From: Sphingobium sp. SYK-6
GTDB taxonomy: Bacteria > Pseudomonadota > Alphaproteobacteria > Sphingomonadales > Sphingomonadaceae
Direction of reading: 5' to 3'
Assembly: GCF_000283515.1 (NCBI RefSeq)
Contig: NC_015976.1
Location: 2,946,501-3,010,500 of the forward strand
Length of the DNA stretch: 64,000 nt
Shown: positions 16,438 to 25,663 of the stretch, piece by piece
Layout: each line of letters opens with the position of its first letter
How positions within the stretch are numbered: the stretch's first letter is position 1
Translations under genes and position numbers: made by a program
The notes under the pieces: generated by a model
What the model saw: only the letters and a program-made list of their open reading frames with translations
The model's database searches: none
Told to the model about the DNA's origin: nothing

Positions 16438-19326
16438 TCAGAGCTTGAACCTCAGACCGACACGGAACGACCGGCCAACCTGATCGAACAATGGCGACGC
16501 CTGATCCGGGAAAGGCGGCGCGACATTGAAGATGTTGTTGAGACGGATGAACATCTCCCGACTGCGGTCAGCGTCCCTGGAAACATCGACCGTGAACGTG
16601 GCGTTGGTGTAGAAGATGTTCTTCGTGTCGTTGAAGTTGATCGTGTTGAGCGCGCCGGTGCCGACAACGAAATCATTGTCGATCTTGCCACCCTGCAGCC
16701 AGCGGAGATCCAGCGTGCTCGTCAGGCGACCTAGCTCATGCGTGATCAGACCGGAGACGCGCCAGTGCGGTGTCACATACTCGCCTGCCCGCTCTTCGGT
16801 GCTGGCCGTGGCCACGGCCGTCGTCGCCAGGGTGTCGAGATAAGTGCCCAACAGGCGAACGGAGAGCGTACCTGCCCCTTCGCCGAAGATGTTCTCCAGC
16901 GAAGAGCGATAGGCAGCCTCGATGTCGACACCCTTCGTCTTCAGGCGATCCAGATTCTCGAAGCGCACCGTGATGCCGCTGATGTCGCCATTGGGCGCAC
17001 CGCCGGCGGTGGTGACGAGGTCGCAAAAGTCCGAAATACCATCGATATAGCAACGCTCGAGCACTTCATTGGCCGAAATCGTACCGATCAATCCCTTGAT
17101 GTCGATGTCGTAATAGTCGACTGAGAGACGGAGGCCATCCAGCCAGCTGGGCTGGTAGACGATGCCGGCCGTCAACGTATTGGCCGTCTCGGGATCGAGA
17201 TTGGAATTCCCCAGAGACGTGACCTCGACGGTGTAGTTCGTCGAACGCCGTGGGTCGCGAATATTCTGACGCGACACCGTCGTCGGAGCGAACAGCTCGG
17301 CAAAATTGCCGGCCCGGATATCGCGGGACCGCGTTGCACGGAGCCGCAGTTCCCTCGACAATTCCCAGGTCGCACCGATCTTCCAGGTCGTCACGCCACC
17401 CGACGTGCTGTAATCCGTGTAGCGCGCCGCAAGGTTGAGATCGAACGAACGAACCAGCGGCAGATCCTTCAACAGCGGGATCGCCAGCTCGCCGAACACT
17501 TCCTTCACATTGTAGCTGCCGGCGATCGGCTGACGCGAGCCGCTTTGCCACTGCCCAGCCTGCGAAATGGCATCCACCGTCGCGTCGATCGATTCCTCGC
17601 GATATTCCGCGCCAAACGCCGCGTTGATCGGACCGGCCCAGCCTTCAAACAACGCACCATTGGCACTGAATGCTGCCACTTGCTGCTTGGTGGTGAGGTC
17701 GAACCTGGACGTGCCGGTGATGTATGAAATGGCTTCCTGCGATGGCGACCCGAAGCCGAACAGATTGAGCGGCGCGCACGCCGGATCGTCATTGGCAGGA
17801 TTGGAATCGGCATTCACGCGGCAGACAATGTCATCGCCCGAGCGCACGGCGTCGATCGCCTTGCGATAATTGATCATGTTGATCTGACCGACATACTCCT
17901 GAACGAAGTGATTGCGGCCATATTGATAATAAGCGTCGAACGACCACTCGCCGAGCTTGCCTTCGACGCCGACGACGCCCCGATAGACCGAAGGCGAGCC
18001 CACACGTCCGCGCACGGCACCAAGGCCGGGCTCCCGGTAGGAGCGACCGAAGTTGAAGCATGAGACGCCCGCGGCGATGGCGCGCTCGCGGAATTCGTCG
18101 CTCAGATAGGGGTTGGTGATCGGCACCAGAACGTTGCCGGTCTGACCGCCAGGAATGATCGTCGCGGAGCACGTCGGATTACCCGTGACCGAACCCTGCT
18201 GACGCGGCTCGGCGAAATAGCCGTTGGTCACGGAATGAGCGAACGTTCCTTCCGCAAACAGGGAGAGATTGTCGAACACCTCGTAGGAGACGCGCGCCAT
18301 TGCCGAATAGCGCTCCACCGGCTGCTGCAGATTACCACCCGGATTGATGATTTCGGTATAGTTATCGGTCCCGCCGATCATCCGGTTACCGAAGACCTCG
18401 CCATAGCCAAACTGACCCGTTTGCCCGCCCGGCAGGAATGTGGTCCCGCGCAGCGGACCACTGGTGATCAGGCCGCCTTCCCAGAGATCAGTGCGGCGCA
18501 CATCATCCGCGTAAATGTTCGCGGGCAAGCCATTCGCGGCATAGTTGGAATTGCCGGCGAGGCCACGGCTGGCCCATGGGCGAGGACGATAAGGGGTCTG
18601 GCCGACCCCGTCATTCTTCGAATATTCCCCGCCGATGAGAATGTGGCCACGCCCGCCGCCGAAGCGCGTTCCGGCCGCTAGCCCGGCAAGCACGTTCTGG
18701 GCATCACCATATTGGGAAATACCGCTCTGCACCGTGCCCTCGACGCCTTCGAGGTCCGATTTGAGAATGAGATTGATCACACCGGAGACAGCGTCGGACC
18801 CCCAGGATGCCGAGGCGCCGCCCGTCACGACCTCAGTCCGTGCGATGAGAATGGAAGGGATGACGCCAAGGTCCACCGTGCCATCGGGCGCTGTGGCGAC
18901 GTGCCGGCGGCCATCGAGGAGAACCAACGTCCGCTGAGGACCGACATTCCGCAGATCAGCCGTCACCGTCGCAGAGGACAGGGCACGCGCCACACCGCTG
19001 CCCGTTGTAGAGAATGCCGGAATGAGGCGCAGGATATCATCTACGCGCGTCGGAGCGACGGATTGAATCTGCGCCGTGCTGATGACAGAAGTCGGCGTAG
19101 GGGCCGTAAACCCGCCGGCCTGAATGCGCGAGCCGGTTATCACGATGTCCTGAGCGGGCGCCGCAGCGCTTCCAGCAGCAGCGCTTTCCGGTGCGGCCTC
19201 AGCCGCCACAGGCGCATCAGCGGGCTGCTCGTTGCTCTGAGCCGTCGCCGCGCTGAACGGGCACATCACCGCGGCGATGCAAACACCCACAAGAAGGCGC
19301 CATGGCGCTGCATTGAAAGACTTCAT
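16438..19326 (-). CDS. TonB-dependent receptor heading the FAD/propeller operon
   Basis: A 962-residue receptor: signal peptide to ATAQ (about residue 30), a TonB-box-like DIVITGSRI, a plug domain with VRLLDGRR-like LVLLDGRRHV and RTEVVTGGASASWGSDAVSG, and a long barrel ending in VGLRFKL. The long plug and GSDAVSG signature are shared with the receptor at 27697-30633, a group usually found with organic-substrate catabolic genes, not iron genes. The ATG at 19326 is chosen because AGGGAGAGGA lies just ahead of it. It is the first gene of a five-gene operon, which suggests import of the substrate of the FAD oxidoreductase and propeller protein. Confidence 0.88.
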   Translation of the reverse strand: MKSFNAAPWRLLVGVCIAAVMCPFSAATAQSNEQPADAPVAAEAAPESAAAGSAAAPAQDIVITGSRIQAGGFTAPTPTSVISTAQIQSVAPTRVDDILRLIPAFSTTGSGVARALSSATVTADLRNVGPQRTLVLLDGRRHVATAPDGTVDLGVIPSILIARTEVVTGGASASWGSDAVSGVINLILKSDLEGVEGTVQSGISQYGDAQNVLAGLAAGTRFGGGRGHILIGGEYSKNDGVGQTPYRPRPWASRGLAGNSNYAANGLPANIYADDVRRTDLWEGGLITSGPLRGTTFLPGGQTGQFGYGEVFGNRMIGGTDNYTEIINPGGNLQQPVERYSAMARVSYEVFDNLSLFAEGTFAHSVTNGYFAEPRQQGSVTGNPTCSATIIPGGQTGNVLVPITNPYLSDEFRERAIAAGVSCFNFGRSYREPGLGAVRGRVGSPSVYRGVVGVEGKLGEWSFDAYYQYGRNHFVQEYVGQINMINYRKAIDAVRSGDDIVCRVNADSNPANDDPACAPLNLFGFGSPSQEAISYITGTSRFDLTTKQQVAAFSANGALFEGWAGPINAAFGAEYREESIDATVDAISQAGQWQSGSRQPIAGSYNVKEVFGELAIPLLKDLPLVRSFDLNLAARYTDYSTSGGVTTWKIGATWELSRELRLRATRSRDIRAGNFAELFAPTTVSRQNIRDPRRSTNYTVEVTSLGNSNLDPETANTLTAGIVYQPSWLDGLRLSVDYYDIDIKGLIGTISANEVLERCYIDGISDFCDLVTTAGGAPNGDISGITVRFENLDRLKTKGVDIEAAYRSSLENIFGEGAGTLSVRLLGTYLDTLATTAVATASTEERAGEYVTPHWRVSGLITHELGRLTSTLDLRWLQGGKIDNDFVVGTGALNTINFNDTKNIFYTNATFTVDVSRDADRSREMFIRLNNIFNVAPPFPDQASPLFDQVGRSFRVGLRFKL

Positions 19327-19841
19327 CTGATCCTCTCCCTGCTTCAACTTATTATGGCCTCAAGGGTGAGGCGCCATTGCGCCGCGGGCTCGACACGCGA
19401 GCTGAGCGGCTCCACCCTGAAGTGATGGACAGCGTCTTAGGTCGGGCCTGGATCGTCAGGAAGATAAGCTCAGTTAGGAGATGCATTCTCAAATCGAGAA
19501 TGGTCGGGCTGTATGCGCACTGGGGCGCTGGAGCATTGAAGCTCATCGCGCCTGAGAACCGAGATCGAGGCGGACGGCCAGGGCAGAGCCGTTCGACCAG
19601 ATCAAGGCCGACAGACGACTTGTGCAATGGCCCAAGCTCGCGAGCATGAAGCTGATATAAAAGTACACAATCTTGCGAGAACTGCCTGCCCCCGCGATAG
19701 CGGCCGTTCGCTACCCCGAAGGAAATCGCCGAAAGCTGTCAGAGGTTCATAAATCTGACTGGGGCGCTATTATCCAGAGCTTGTCCCGTGCGTCAGTCAA
19801 ATTTTGAAGCGCAATGGCAATTTGCCGGCTTTTGACCGACA
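19327..19841. other. Intergenic region upstream of TBDT operon
   Basis: A 515-bp stretch with no convincing gene. Short open frames on both strands lack recognisable family motifs. Apart from the dyad at 19484-19502 and the presumed TBDT promoter, nothing was identified; part of it may be decayed coding sequence. Confidence 0.5.
19484..19502. promoter_or_regulatory. Dyad of LysR-box type upstream of TBDT operon
   Basis: CATTCTC (19484-19490), five bases, GAGAATG (19496-19502): a perfect 7-bp inverted repeat. Its centre fits the T-N11-A rule for LysR boxes. It lies about 160 bp upstream of the first gene of the operon that encodes a LysR regulator, so regulator binding here is plausible. Confidence 0.45.
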
Positions 19842-20756
19842 TCAAGCAAACTGCACTTTCGCCAGGTCCAGGGACAGCTCCCACAGACGCGCGGCGGCGG
19901 CGTCATCCAGCGCCTGCTTGGGCGGTTGCTCCTCGGTTGGATATCCTCGCGTGCCGCCAAGCCGATCGGGCCCATAATAGCCGCCGTCCCGCGCCGAGGG
20001 ATCGGTTGCCGCGAACAGCGTTGGCAAGGCGCCTTGCCAGGCGGGCTGGAACAGGAACCAGAGGTAGCGGCGCAGCCGACCATGAAGGCTCGATCGGCCC
20101 GAGCCGTTCACGATGAGGTCCGTGCGCGTGATGCCCGGATGCGCCGCGTGGCTCTCGATGCCCCAGCCGGCCGCCTTGCTGCGCCGGCTCAGCTCGAGCG
20201 CGAACATGAGGCAGGCGAGCTTGGACTGGGCATAGACATGCATGGAGCGGTAGCTGCGCTCGGCCTGCAGATCGTCGAAATCGATGGCCCCCTGGCGCGC
20301 CGCGACGCTGCTGAGCGTCACGACCCGTGGTTCCTGCCCTTTCCTCAGCAGCGGCAACAGATGCGCAGTGAGCGCGAAATGCCCGAGATAGTTGGTACCG
20401 AACTGCAGTTCGAAGCCGTCGCGCGTTTCACGCCGTTCCGGCGGGCGCATGACCGCCGCATTGTTGATGAGCAGATCAAGACTGTCCTGTTCCTGCGCGA
20501 GCTGCCCCGCGAACGCCGCGACCGAGCCGAGATCGGCGAGATCCAGCTTCCCGAACCGCACCTGTGCGCCAGGCACGGCGCGCTTGATCGTCGCGACTGC
20601 CGCGGCGCCTTTCTCGGGATTGCGCCCGGCGATCACGACATTGGCCCCGGCGGCGGCCAGGGCAAGCGCATCTTGGAAGCCAAGCCCCCCGGTGCCCGTC
20701 ACGACCACATCACGGTTCCATTGGGGTGGGATGTCACTGCTCGTCCAGTTCGTCAT
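19842..20756 (-). CDS. SDR family oxidoreductase (WW-oxidoreductase/retinol-DH-like)
   Basis: A 304-residue short-chain dehydrogenase. The nucleotide motif is VVVTGTGGLGFQDALALA, one residue shorter than the classical TGxxxGxG. The Asn of LLINNAAVMRPP, the Ser of VVTLSSVAA and the YAQSK catalytic Tyr/Lys are all present. The longer N-terminal open frame is rejected; ATG 20756 follows an AAGGAT site. The gene is divergent from a MarR regulator gene across about 210 bp containing overlapping palindromes, so it is likely controlled by that regulator. The substrate is not known; an electrophile or xenobiotic-type aldehyde or ketone would fit. Confidence 0.87.
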   Translation of the reverse strand: MTNWTSSDIPPQWNRDVVVTGTGGLGFQDALALAAAGANVVIAGRNPEKGAAAVATIKRAVPGAQVRFGKLDLADLGSVAAFAGQLAQEQDSLDLLINNAAVMRPPERRETRDGFELQFGTNYLGHFALTAHLLPLLRKGQEPRVVTLSSVAARQGAIDFDDLQAERSYRSMHVYAQSKLACLMFALELSRRSKAAGWGIESHAAHPGITRTDLIVNGSGRSSLHGRLRRYLWFLFQPAWQGALPTLFAATDPSARDGGYYGPDRLGGTRGYPTEEQPPKQALDDAAAARLWELSLDLAKVQFA

Positions 20757-20906
20757 TGATGATCCTTGCCTTCCCAACGCGGGCGGGGCGCCGCGGGCAA
20801 TCGAAACCCGCGATGCCCTTGCCCCGCCGTCCTGCTTCATGATGGCGGTGAGCCGGAAAACCACCATGCCGGAACGCGCAAAAAACCTGCCCATTCCTCC
20901 ACGAGG

Positions 20907-20949
20907 TTGACAAACGTATGGCACCTTACATATTTGTAAGGTAGCTTAC
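20907..20949 (+). promoter_or_regulatory. Promoter with overlapping MarR-type operators
   Basis: TTGACA (20907-20912) lies 17 bases before an AT-rich -10 region (ATATTT, 20930-20935). Over the -10 is CCTTACA-TATT-TGTAAGG (20924-20941), a perfect 7-bp dyad, and its right arm starts a second dyad, GTAAG-GTAG-CTTAC (20936-20949). Binding of the adjacent MarR protein would block the promoter, giving autoregulation and probably control of the divergent SDR gene. Confidence 0.65.
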
Positions 20950-20967
20950 GAATCAAGGGAGGCATCC

Positions 20968-21429
20968 TTGCCGGACAAACAGGAAGGCACAGCGCAGGAC
21001 AGTATCGGCGCCTGGGCGAAGCGCTGCTATTTCGCCGGTCGGGACGTCATGGATTCCGTTCTGCGTCCCCATGGCCTTGGCTCCGTGCAATGGTATGTTC
21101 TGCACCGGCTTGCCACGGTGGGCCCAGTCATCCAGCGCGATCTGGGACGGCTGCTGGAGATCGAACGCGCGACCATGAGCGGCATCGTCGCCACGCTCGT
21201 GCGCAAGGGTCTGGTCGAGCAGGTGCCCGATCAGGCCGACCAGCGGCAGAAGCTGCTGCGCCTCACCGATGCCGGCGCGAAGCTGTGGACCACCCTGCCC
21301 GACCTGTCCTTCATTCGCGCCGTGGCGTTCGGCGGGATGGACGAGGCCGATATCGAGACCGCGATCGGCGTGCTCCGCACGGCAACCGAACGGCTCGAAA
21401 GCCTGCTTGAGAAAGGAAACAGACCATGA
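20968..21429 (+). CDS. MarR family transcriptional regulator
   Basis: A 153-residue winged-helix regulator. LGSVQWYVLHRLATVGPVIQ leads into the recognition region RDLGRLLEIERATMSGIVAT and the wing DQADQRQKLLRLTDAG. The start is a TTG placed five bases after AAGGGAGG. The stop overlaps the ATG of the following NAD-dependent oxidoreductase (ATGA), so the two are coupled. Operators overlapping its promoter suggest autorepression. The ligand is unknown. Confidence 0.88.
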   Translation: MPDKQEGTAQDSIGAWAKRCYFAGRDVMDSVLRPHGLGSVQWYVLHRLATVGPVIQRDLGRLLEIERATMSGIVATLVRKGLVEQVPDQADQRQKLLRLTDAGAKLWTTLPDLSFIRAVAFGGMDEADIETAIGVLRTATERLESLLEKGNRP

Positions 21430-22241
21430 CGATCCTGGTAACTGGCGCGAGCGGACTGGTCGGCGCCCGGCTTCTTCCGCGTCTGGTGCAGGCGGGGCTG
21501 GACTGCCGGGCACTGGCCCGGCCGGGCAGCGGCGTGCCTGCGGGCGTGTCGATCGCGACTGGCGACCTGCTCGATCCCGCCTCGCTGGCATCGGCCGTGC
21601 AGGGCGTTTCGGCCGTCATCCATCTCGCGGCCGTCTTCCGCACGACCGATGCCGACCTCATCTGGAAAGTGAATCTCGACGGGACGCGCAACCTCATCGC
21701 CGCGATGAAGGCCCATGCGCCGGACCCGCGGCTCATCATGGCCAGCACGTCCCACGTCTATGACGCCGACGCCCCGCGACCCGGCGCAGAAGAGGATCGC
21801 TGTTCCCCCACGCTCGACTATCCGGCGAGCAAGCTGGCCGCCGAGATGGACCTGCGGGACAGCGGCCTCAACTGGTCGATCCAGCGCTTCGGCTTCGTCT
21901 ATGGCGATGGGGACGGCCATATCGAGTCGCTTCCCCGGCATCTCGCCCAAGTGAAGCTTCACCCCGCCCAGCGGATGAGCATGGTCCATCATCGCGACAT
22001 TGCGACCGCCATGATGCTGGCGCTGGATGGCGCGATGGACGGGCGGATCGTCAATATCGGCGATGATGCCCCCACATCGATCCATGAACTGGTGCAGCTG
22101 GCGGGAGGCGCGATCGAGCCCTCCTCCGCGCCGCTGACCAATCCCTGGCGCCTGCATATGGACGGCGCGCTTGCCCGCCGGCTCGGCTTTCAGCCCATCG
22201 TGAGGAGTGTCCACCAGGCGGCGCACGAAGGGCTGCTGTAA
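21426..22241 (+). CDS. NAD-dependent epimerase/dehydratase-like SDR
   Basis: A 271-residue extended/atypical short-chain dehydrogenase. TILVTGASGLVGARLLPRLV is the nucleotide-binding motif; VIHLAAVFRTTD, the Ser of MASTSHVYD and YPASK supply the usual catalytic residues. The domain order matches NAD-dependent epimerases. It overlaps the MarR gene by 4 bp and is convergent with the AraC gene. It is probably a redox enzyme made together with its repressor; the substrate is unknown. Confidence 0.83.
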   Translation: MTILVTGASGLVGARLLPRLVQAGLDCRALARPGSGVPAGVSIATGDLLDPASLASAVQGVSAVIHLAAVFRTTDADLIWKVNLDGTRNLIAAMKAHAPDPRLIMASTSHVYDADAPRPGAEEDRCSPTLDYPASKLAAEMDLRDSGLNWSIQRFGFVYGDGDGHIESLPRHLAQVKLHPAQRMSMVHHRDIATAMMLALDGAMDGRIVNIGDDAPTSIHELVQLAGGAIEPSSAPLTNPWRLHMDGALARRLGFQPIVRSVHQAAHEGLL

Positions 22242-22292
22242 CGCGCGGCCATGGGAAGGCGCGGCTCCTAAGCCGGCGCCACCGCGCAGCGC

Positions 22293-23327
22293 TTATGCCT
22301 CTTGCAGCGTGCGGCTGGCATATCGGCTATATTGGCGGCGCATATCCAGCACGTCCCGCTTGGGCGCGGCACCAAACATCCGCGTATATTCCCGGCTGAA
22401 CTGCGACGCGCTTTCATAGCCCACCTGATAGGCAGCCTCGCTCACATTGACCCCGTCGACCACCATCAGTCGCCTGGCTTCCAGCAAGCGCAGCTGCTTC
22501 TGGTACTGAAGCGGCGTCATGGACGTGAGCGCCTTGAAATGCTGGTGAAATGACGACGTGCTCATGCGAGCCGTCTCGGCCAGCTGCTCCACCCGCAGTG
22601 TCTGCGCAAAGCTGTTCTGCAGCTGGAAAATGGCCTTGCTGACTCGCTCGCTGCTCGATTCCGGCAGGCCCAGGTTACGCAGTTCGCCGCCATTTGGGCT
22701 CGTCAGCAGCCAGTAGCAGATCTCGCGCATCACGGACGGGTAGAGGATCGGGATCGCCTCGGGCGTCTCGGACATCCGGAGCAGGCGCAGCATGCAATCG
22801 GCCAGAGGTGCATCGACCTTCCCGACGAACAGGCAGGGCCCTGACCCGCTGGTCGGCACGGGCGGCGTTTCGAGCTGTCCCAGCACCTCGCGCATGATCG
22901 TCATGTCGAGATCGATGGTGATGCCGATATAAGGCGCGTCCGCGCTTGCCTCGATGACCCGTCCGCTGGCCGGAAGATCAAGGCCGATCGCCAGACATTC
23001 CATCACGCCATAGCGAAAGGTCTCCTCACCGAAGAGAATTTCCTTTGCGCCCTGGATCACGACGCAGAGCCCCGGCCGATAGACCTGCCGCATCGGCATC
23101 CGGGCCTCGAAGGACCGCATGATGTGCATGCCGGCAAGCCGCGTGGGAAAACGGCCCTCGCCGCCGCCCTGGGCATCGATATGAGCGGCGACCGCCGCGT
23201 GAAGGGCTGAAGGCACGCGTTTCTCCGCCTGGGCGAGCGGCCAGCGCAGGACCTGCCCATCTCTGCTCACCCTATCGGCGCCTGGAGGATTGGGCAAATT
23301 TATTGAGGTATTCGGCATTCTGATCAT
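22293..23327 (-). CDS. AraC family transcriptional regulator
   Basis: A 344-residue regulator with an N-terminal AraC_N-type ligand domain (YRPGLCVVIQGAKEILFGEE) and a C-terminal double helix-turn-helix: AETARMSTSSFHQHFKALTS, then NVSEAAYQVGYESASQFSRE followed by YTRMFGAAPKRD. ATG 23327 is chosen because GGAG lies six bases upstream; ATG 23339 is possible. It is divergent from an MFS gene across 53 bp and is its likely regulator. Confidence 0.88.
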   Translation of the reverse strand: MIRMPNTSINLPNPPGADRVSRDGQVLRWPLAQAEKRVPSALHAAVAAHIDAQGGGEGRFPTRLAGMHIMRSFEARMPMRQVYRPGLCVVIQGAKEILFGEETFRYGVMECLAIGLDLPASGRVIEASADAPYIGITIDLDMTIMREVLGQLETPPVPTSGSGPCLFVGKVDAPLADCMLRLLRMSETPEAIPILYPSVMREICYWLLTSPNGGELRNLGLPESSSERVSKAIFQLQNSFAQTLRVEQLAETARMSTSSFHQHFKALTSMTPLQYQKQLRLLEARRLMVVDGVNVSEAAYQVGYESASQFSREYTRMFGAAPKRDVLDMRRQYSRYASRTLQEA

Positions 23328-23380
23328 GGGTCGCTCCATCTAACTTGCTGGCACCAACCCAAGCGAGGAGCGTCACGATC

Positions 23381-24697
23381 ATGGCAGAAATTGCCACGCG
23401 ATCAACAGAAATATCCAGCGCTTCTTTCCAGATCGGCGAGGAAAGCTCGAATGAACATGCGGATGGATGGCGCTCCGGCGCAATACTCGTCGCCCTTTTC
23501 CTCGTCAGCCTGATCTCTCAGATTGATCGGATGCTGCCCTTCATCATGGCAGAAGCGATCAAGATTGATCTTTCTCTCAGCGATACACAGATCGGGTTGC
23601 TGACAGGCCTTGCTTTCGCGGTCTGTTATACGCTTCTTTCCCTGCCGCTTGCCCGCGTTTCAGACCGGGGGTCGCCCCGTTTCGTGCTTGTTTTCTGCGC
23701 GCTGGTCTGGAGCGCGATGACGGCGCTCGGAGGCCTTGCCGCGAGTTTCCTGGTCCTGGCGTTCACGCGCTTCGGCGTGGCCTTCGGTGAGGCGGGCGCG
23801 ATCCCGGCCGGACATGCGATCATCGCGCGGAAAATCCGGCCGGAGCGAAGAGGCCTGGCGATCGGGCTGTTCGCTCTGGGCATCCCTCTTGGCACCATGG
23901 TGGGGTTTGCGGCCGGCGGCGCGCTCAGCGACACGGTCGGCTGGCGCACGGCGCTGGTCGGCGCGGGCGCCCTTGGCGGCGTGATCGCTGTCACTGCTTT
24001 CGTCGCCATCGGGCCCACGCCACCGCTGCAGCGCATGGCGGCCTCTGCAGAACCCTTCATGCGCACAAGCATGCGCCTGCTGTCGGCACCCGGCTTCCGC
24101 TGGCTGTTCATCGGCGCGATCGCCAGTGGCTTTGCCGCGGCGCCTTTTTATGCCTTCGCCGCCCCCTTCCTCATCCGCACTCATGGCTTCACCGCCAGCG
24201 AGGCCGGCCTTGCCTTCGGGCTGCCGCAGGGCCTGCTGGGCATCGTGGGTACGCTGCTGGGCGGTCGCTGGTTCGACCGGGTGGTGCGCTCGGGCACCGG
24301 GCGCGTGCTGGGTCCCCCTGCCATCCTGTTCATCATCGCCGCAATGACGACAACGGCAGGCCTGTTCGCCCCTGTCGGCTGGCTCTCGATCCTGCTGTTC
24401 CTGCCGAGCATGCTGTCCTTCGCCTTCCTGCTGCCATGGGGTTTCGGCGCTGCGCACCTCGTGGCCGGCCAGGGCCGCGAGGCCATGGCGTCGAGCCTCG
24501 TCCTGATCGGCTCGGGCCTGCTTGGCCCTGCGCTAGGTCCGCTCATCGTCGGCCTGATCAGCGATGCGGGAAGCGCGGCGCACATGCCCAACAGCCTCGG
24601 GCTCGGCCTGCTGACCGTGCCCGTCGCCAGCATCCTCAGCGGCCTCGCAATTCTGATGGCAAACCACAGGATCGCTGCCTTGCTTCGGCAGCGCTGA
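23381..24697 (+). CDS. MFS transporter, drug:H+ or spinster-like
   Basis: A 438-residue twelve-helix major facilitator. Helix 1 has LVSLISQIDRMLPFIMAEAI, and a shortened loop 2-3 motif, LARVSDRGSPR, follows, with FGVAFGEAGAIPAGHAI in the helix 4-5 region. The features fit spinster-like or related organic-anion/drug carriers. The TTG-initiated frame upstream is less likely than ATG 23381, which has GAGGAG 10 bases ahead. Divergent from an AraC regulator gene; probably induced by its own substrate. Confidence 0.8.
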   Translation: MAEIATRSTEISSASFQIGEESSNEHADGWRSGAILVALFLVSLISQIDRMLPFIMAEAIKIDLSLSDTQIGLLTGLAFAVCYTLLSLPLARVSDRGSPRFVLVFCALVWSAMTALGGLAASFLVLAFTRFGVAFGEAGAIPAGHAIIARKIRPERRGLAIGLFALGIPLGTMVGFAAGGALSDTVGWRTALVGAGALGGVIAVTAFVAIGPTPPLQRMAASAEPFMRTSMRLLSAPGFRWLFIGAIASGFAAAPFYAFAAPFLIRTHGFTASEAGLAFGLPQGLLGIVGTLLGGRWFDRVVRSGTGRVLGPPAILFIIAAMTTTAGLFAPVGWLSILLFLPSMLSFAFLLPWGFGAAHLVAGQGREAMASSLVLIGSGLLGPALGPLIVGLISDAGSAAHMPNSLGLGLLTVPVASILSGLAILMANHRIAALLRQR

Positions 24698-24809
24698 CTC
24701 CAGGGGGGCGCCAATCCCACCCGCCCCGCCGCGACCCCCGGCCACCGAAGGACAATTTTCCGGAAACGGAACGCCTTCGGCGGCCCCCTCAAAAAGAAGG
24801 AAATCGACT

Positions 24810-25604
24810 ATGCGAACTCTCGTCTCGACCTTGCTTGTCTGCGGCACCGCCCTGTCGGCCACCGGCGTCCATGCGCAGGAGGCTTCCCCGGACACCCCGT
24901 CGCGCGGCATTGTCGCGGTTGGTGCCGGTATCGTGCCCGAATATGATGGCGCGAGTGACATGCGCGTGCTCCCCTTCGTCACGGGGGAGATCCGCCTCGG
25001 CATCGTCAGCCTCGAAATGCGCGGCCAGCGCCTGCGCCTCGATCTCAATCCGGGGTCGCGTCTCTCCTTTGGCCCGGCGATCGGCCTGCGCCTGCCGCGT
25101 GACGATGCGGACGGTCCCGTCGGCCTTCTGCCGGAAATCGACACCGCGATCGAGGCAGGTGGCTTCGTGGGCTACAGGATCGGCGGCGACCGCTTCGGCC
25201 AGGGATCGGTGCAGATGGACCTGACCGTCGTTCACGATGTGTCGGACACGCACAAAGGCCTGATCGCGACGGCGACCGCCAGCTATGCAGCGATCCGCAA
25301 CCCCGTCTTCTCCCTCTCGCTCGATGCGCAGGCCGGCTGGGCCAATGCGGATTATGCCCGTACCTATTTCGGCATCGACGAAGCCGCCGCCGCTGCCAGC
25401 GGCTTGCCAGCCTATCGCCCCGGCGCCGGCTTCCGTGACGTGGGCGCCGGCGTGACGGCATCCTACTGGTTCAACCGCCGCCTCGGGGTGGTCGCCCGCG
25501 CCGGCGCGAGCTATCTCATCGGCGATCTCGCCGACAGCCCCGTCACCCAGGAGGGCAGCCGCTGGCAACCGGCCGCCGGCCTCGCCCTCGCCTATCGGTT
25601 CTGA
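24810..25604 (+). CDS. MipA/OmpV family outer-membrane protein
   Basis: A 264-residue protein with a signal peptide ending at VHAQ (about residue 22), followed by GIVAVGAGIVPEYDGASDMR, the opening pattern of MipA/OmpV proteins, and a beta-barrel that ends in Phe (ALAYRF). Family members are small outer-membrane barrels, some scaffolding peptidoglycan enzymes. An AAGGAAAT ribosome site precedes the start. It lies about 110 bp after the MFS gene and could be co-transcribed with it. Confidence 0.85.
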   Translation: MRTLVSTLLVCGTALSATGVHAQEASPDTPSRGIVAVGAGIVPEYDGASDMRVLPFVTGEIRLGIVSLEMRGQRLRLDLNPGSRLSFGPAIGLRLPRDDADGPVGLLPEIDTAIEAGGFVGYRIGGDRFGQGSVQMDLTVVHDVSDTHKGLIATATASYAAIRNPVFSLSLDAQAGWANADYARTYFGIDEAAAAASGLPAYRPGAGFRDVGAGVTASYWFNRRLGVVARAGASYLIGDLADSPVTQEGSRWQPAAGLALAYRF

Positions 25605-25663
25605 AGGCCCGTAAGGCGGGCGGCTCCGGCGACGATACTGCACGGCGCCGCCCCTTTCGCAGT

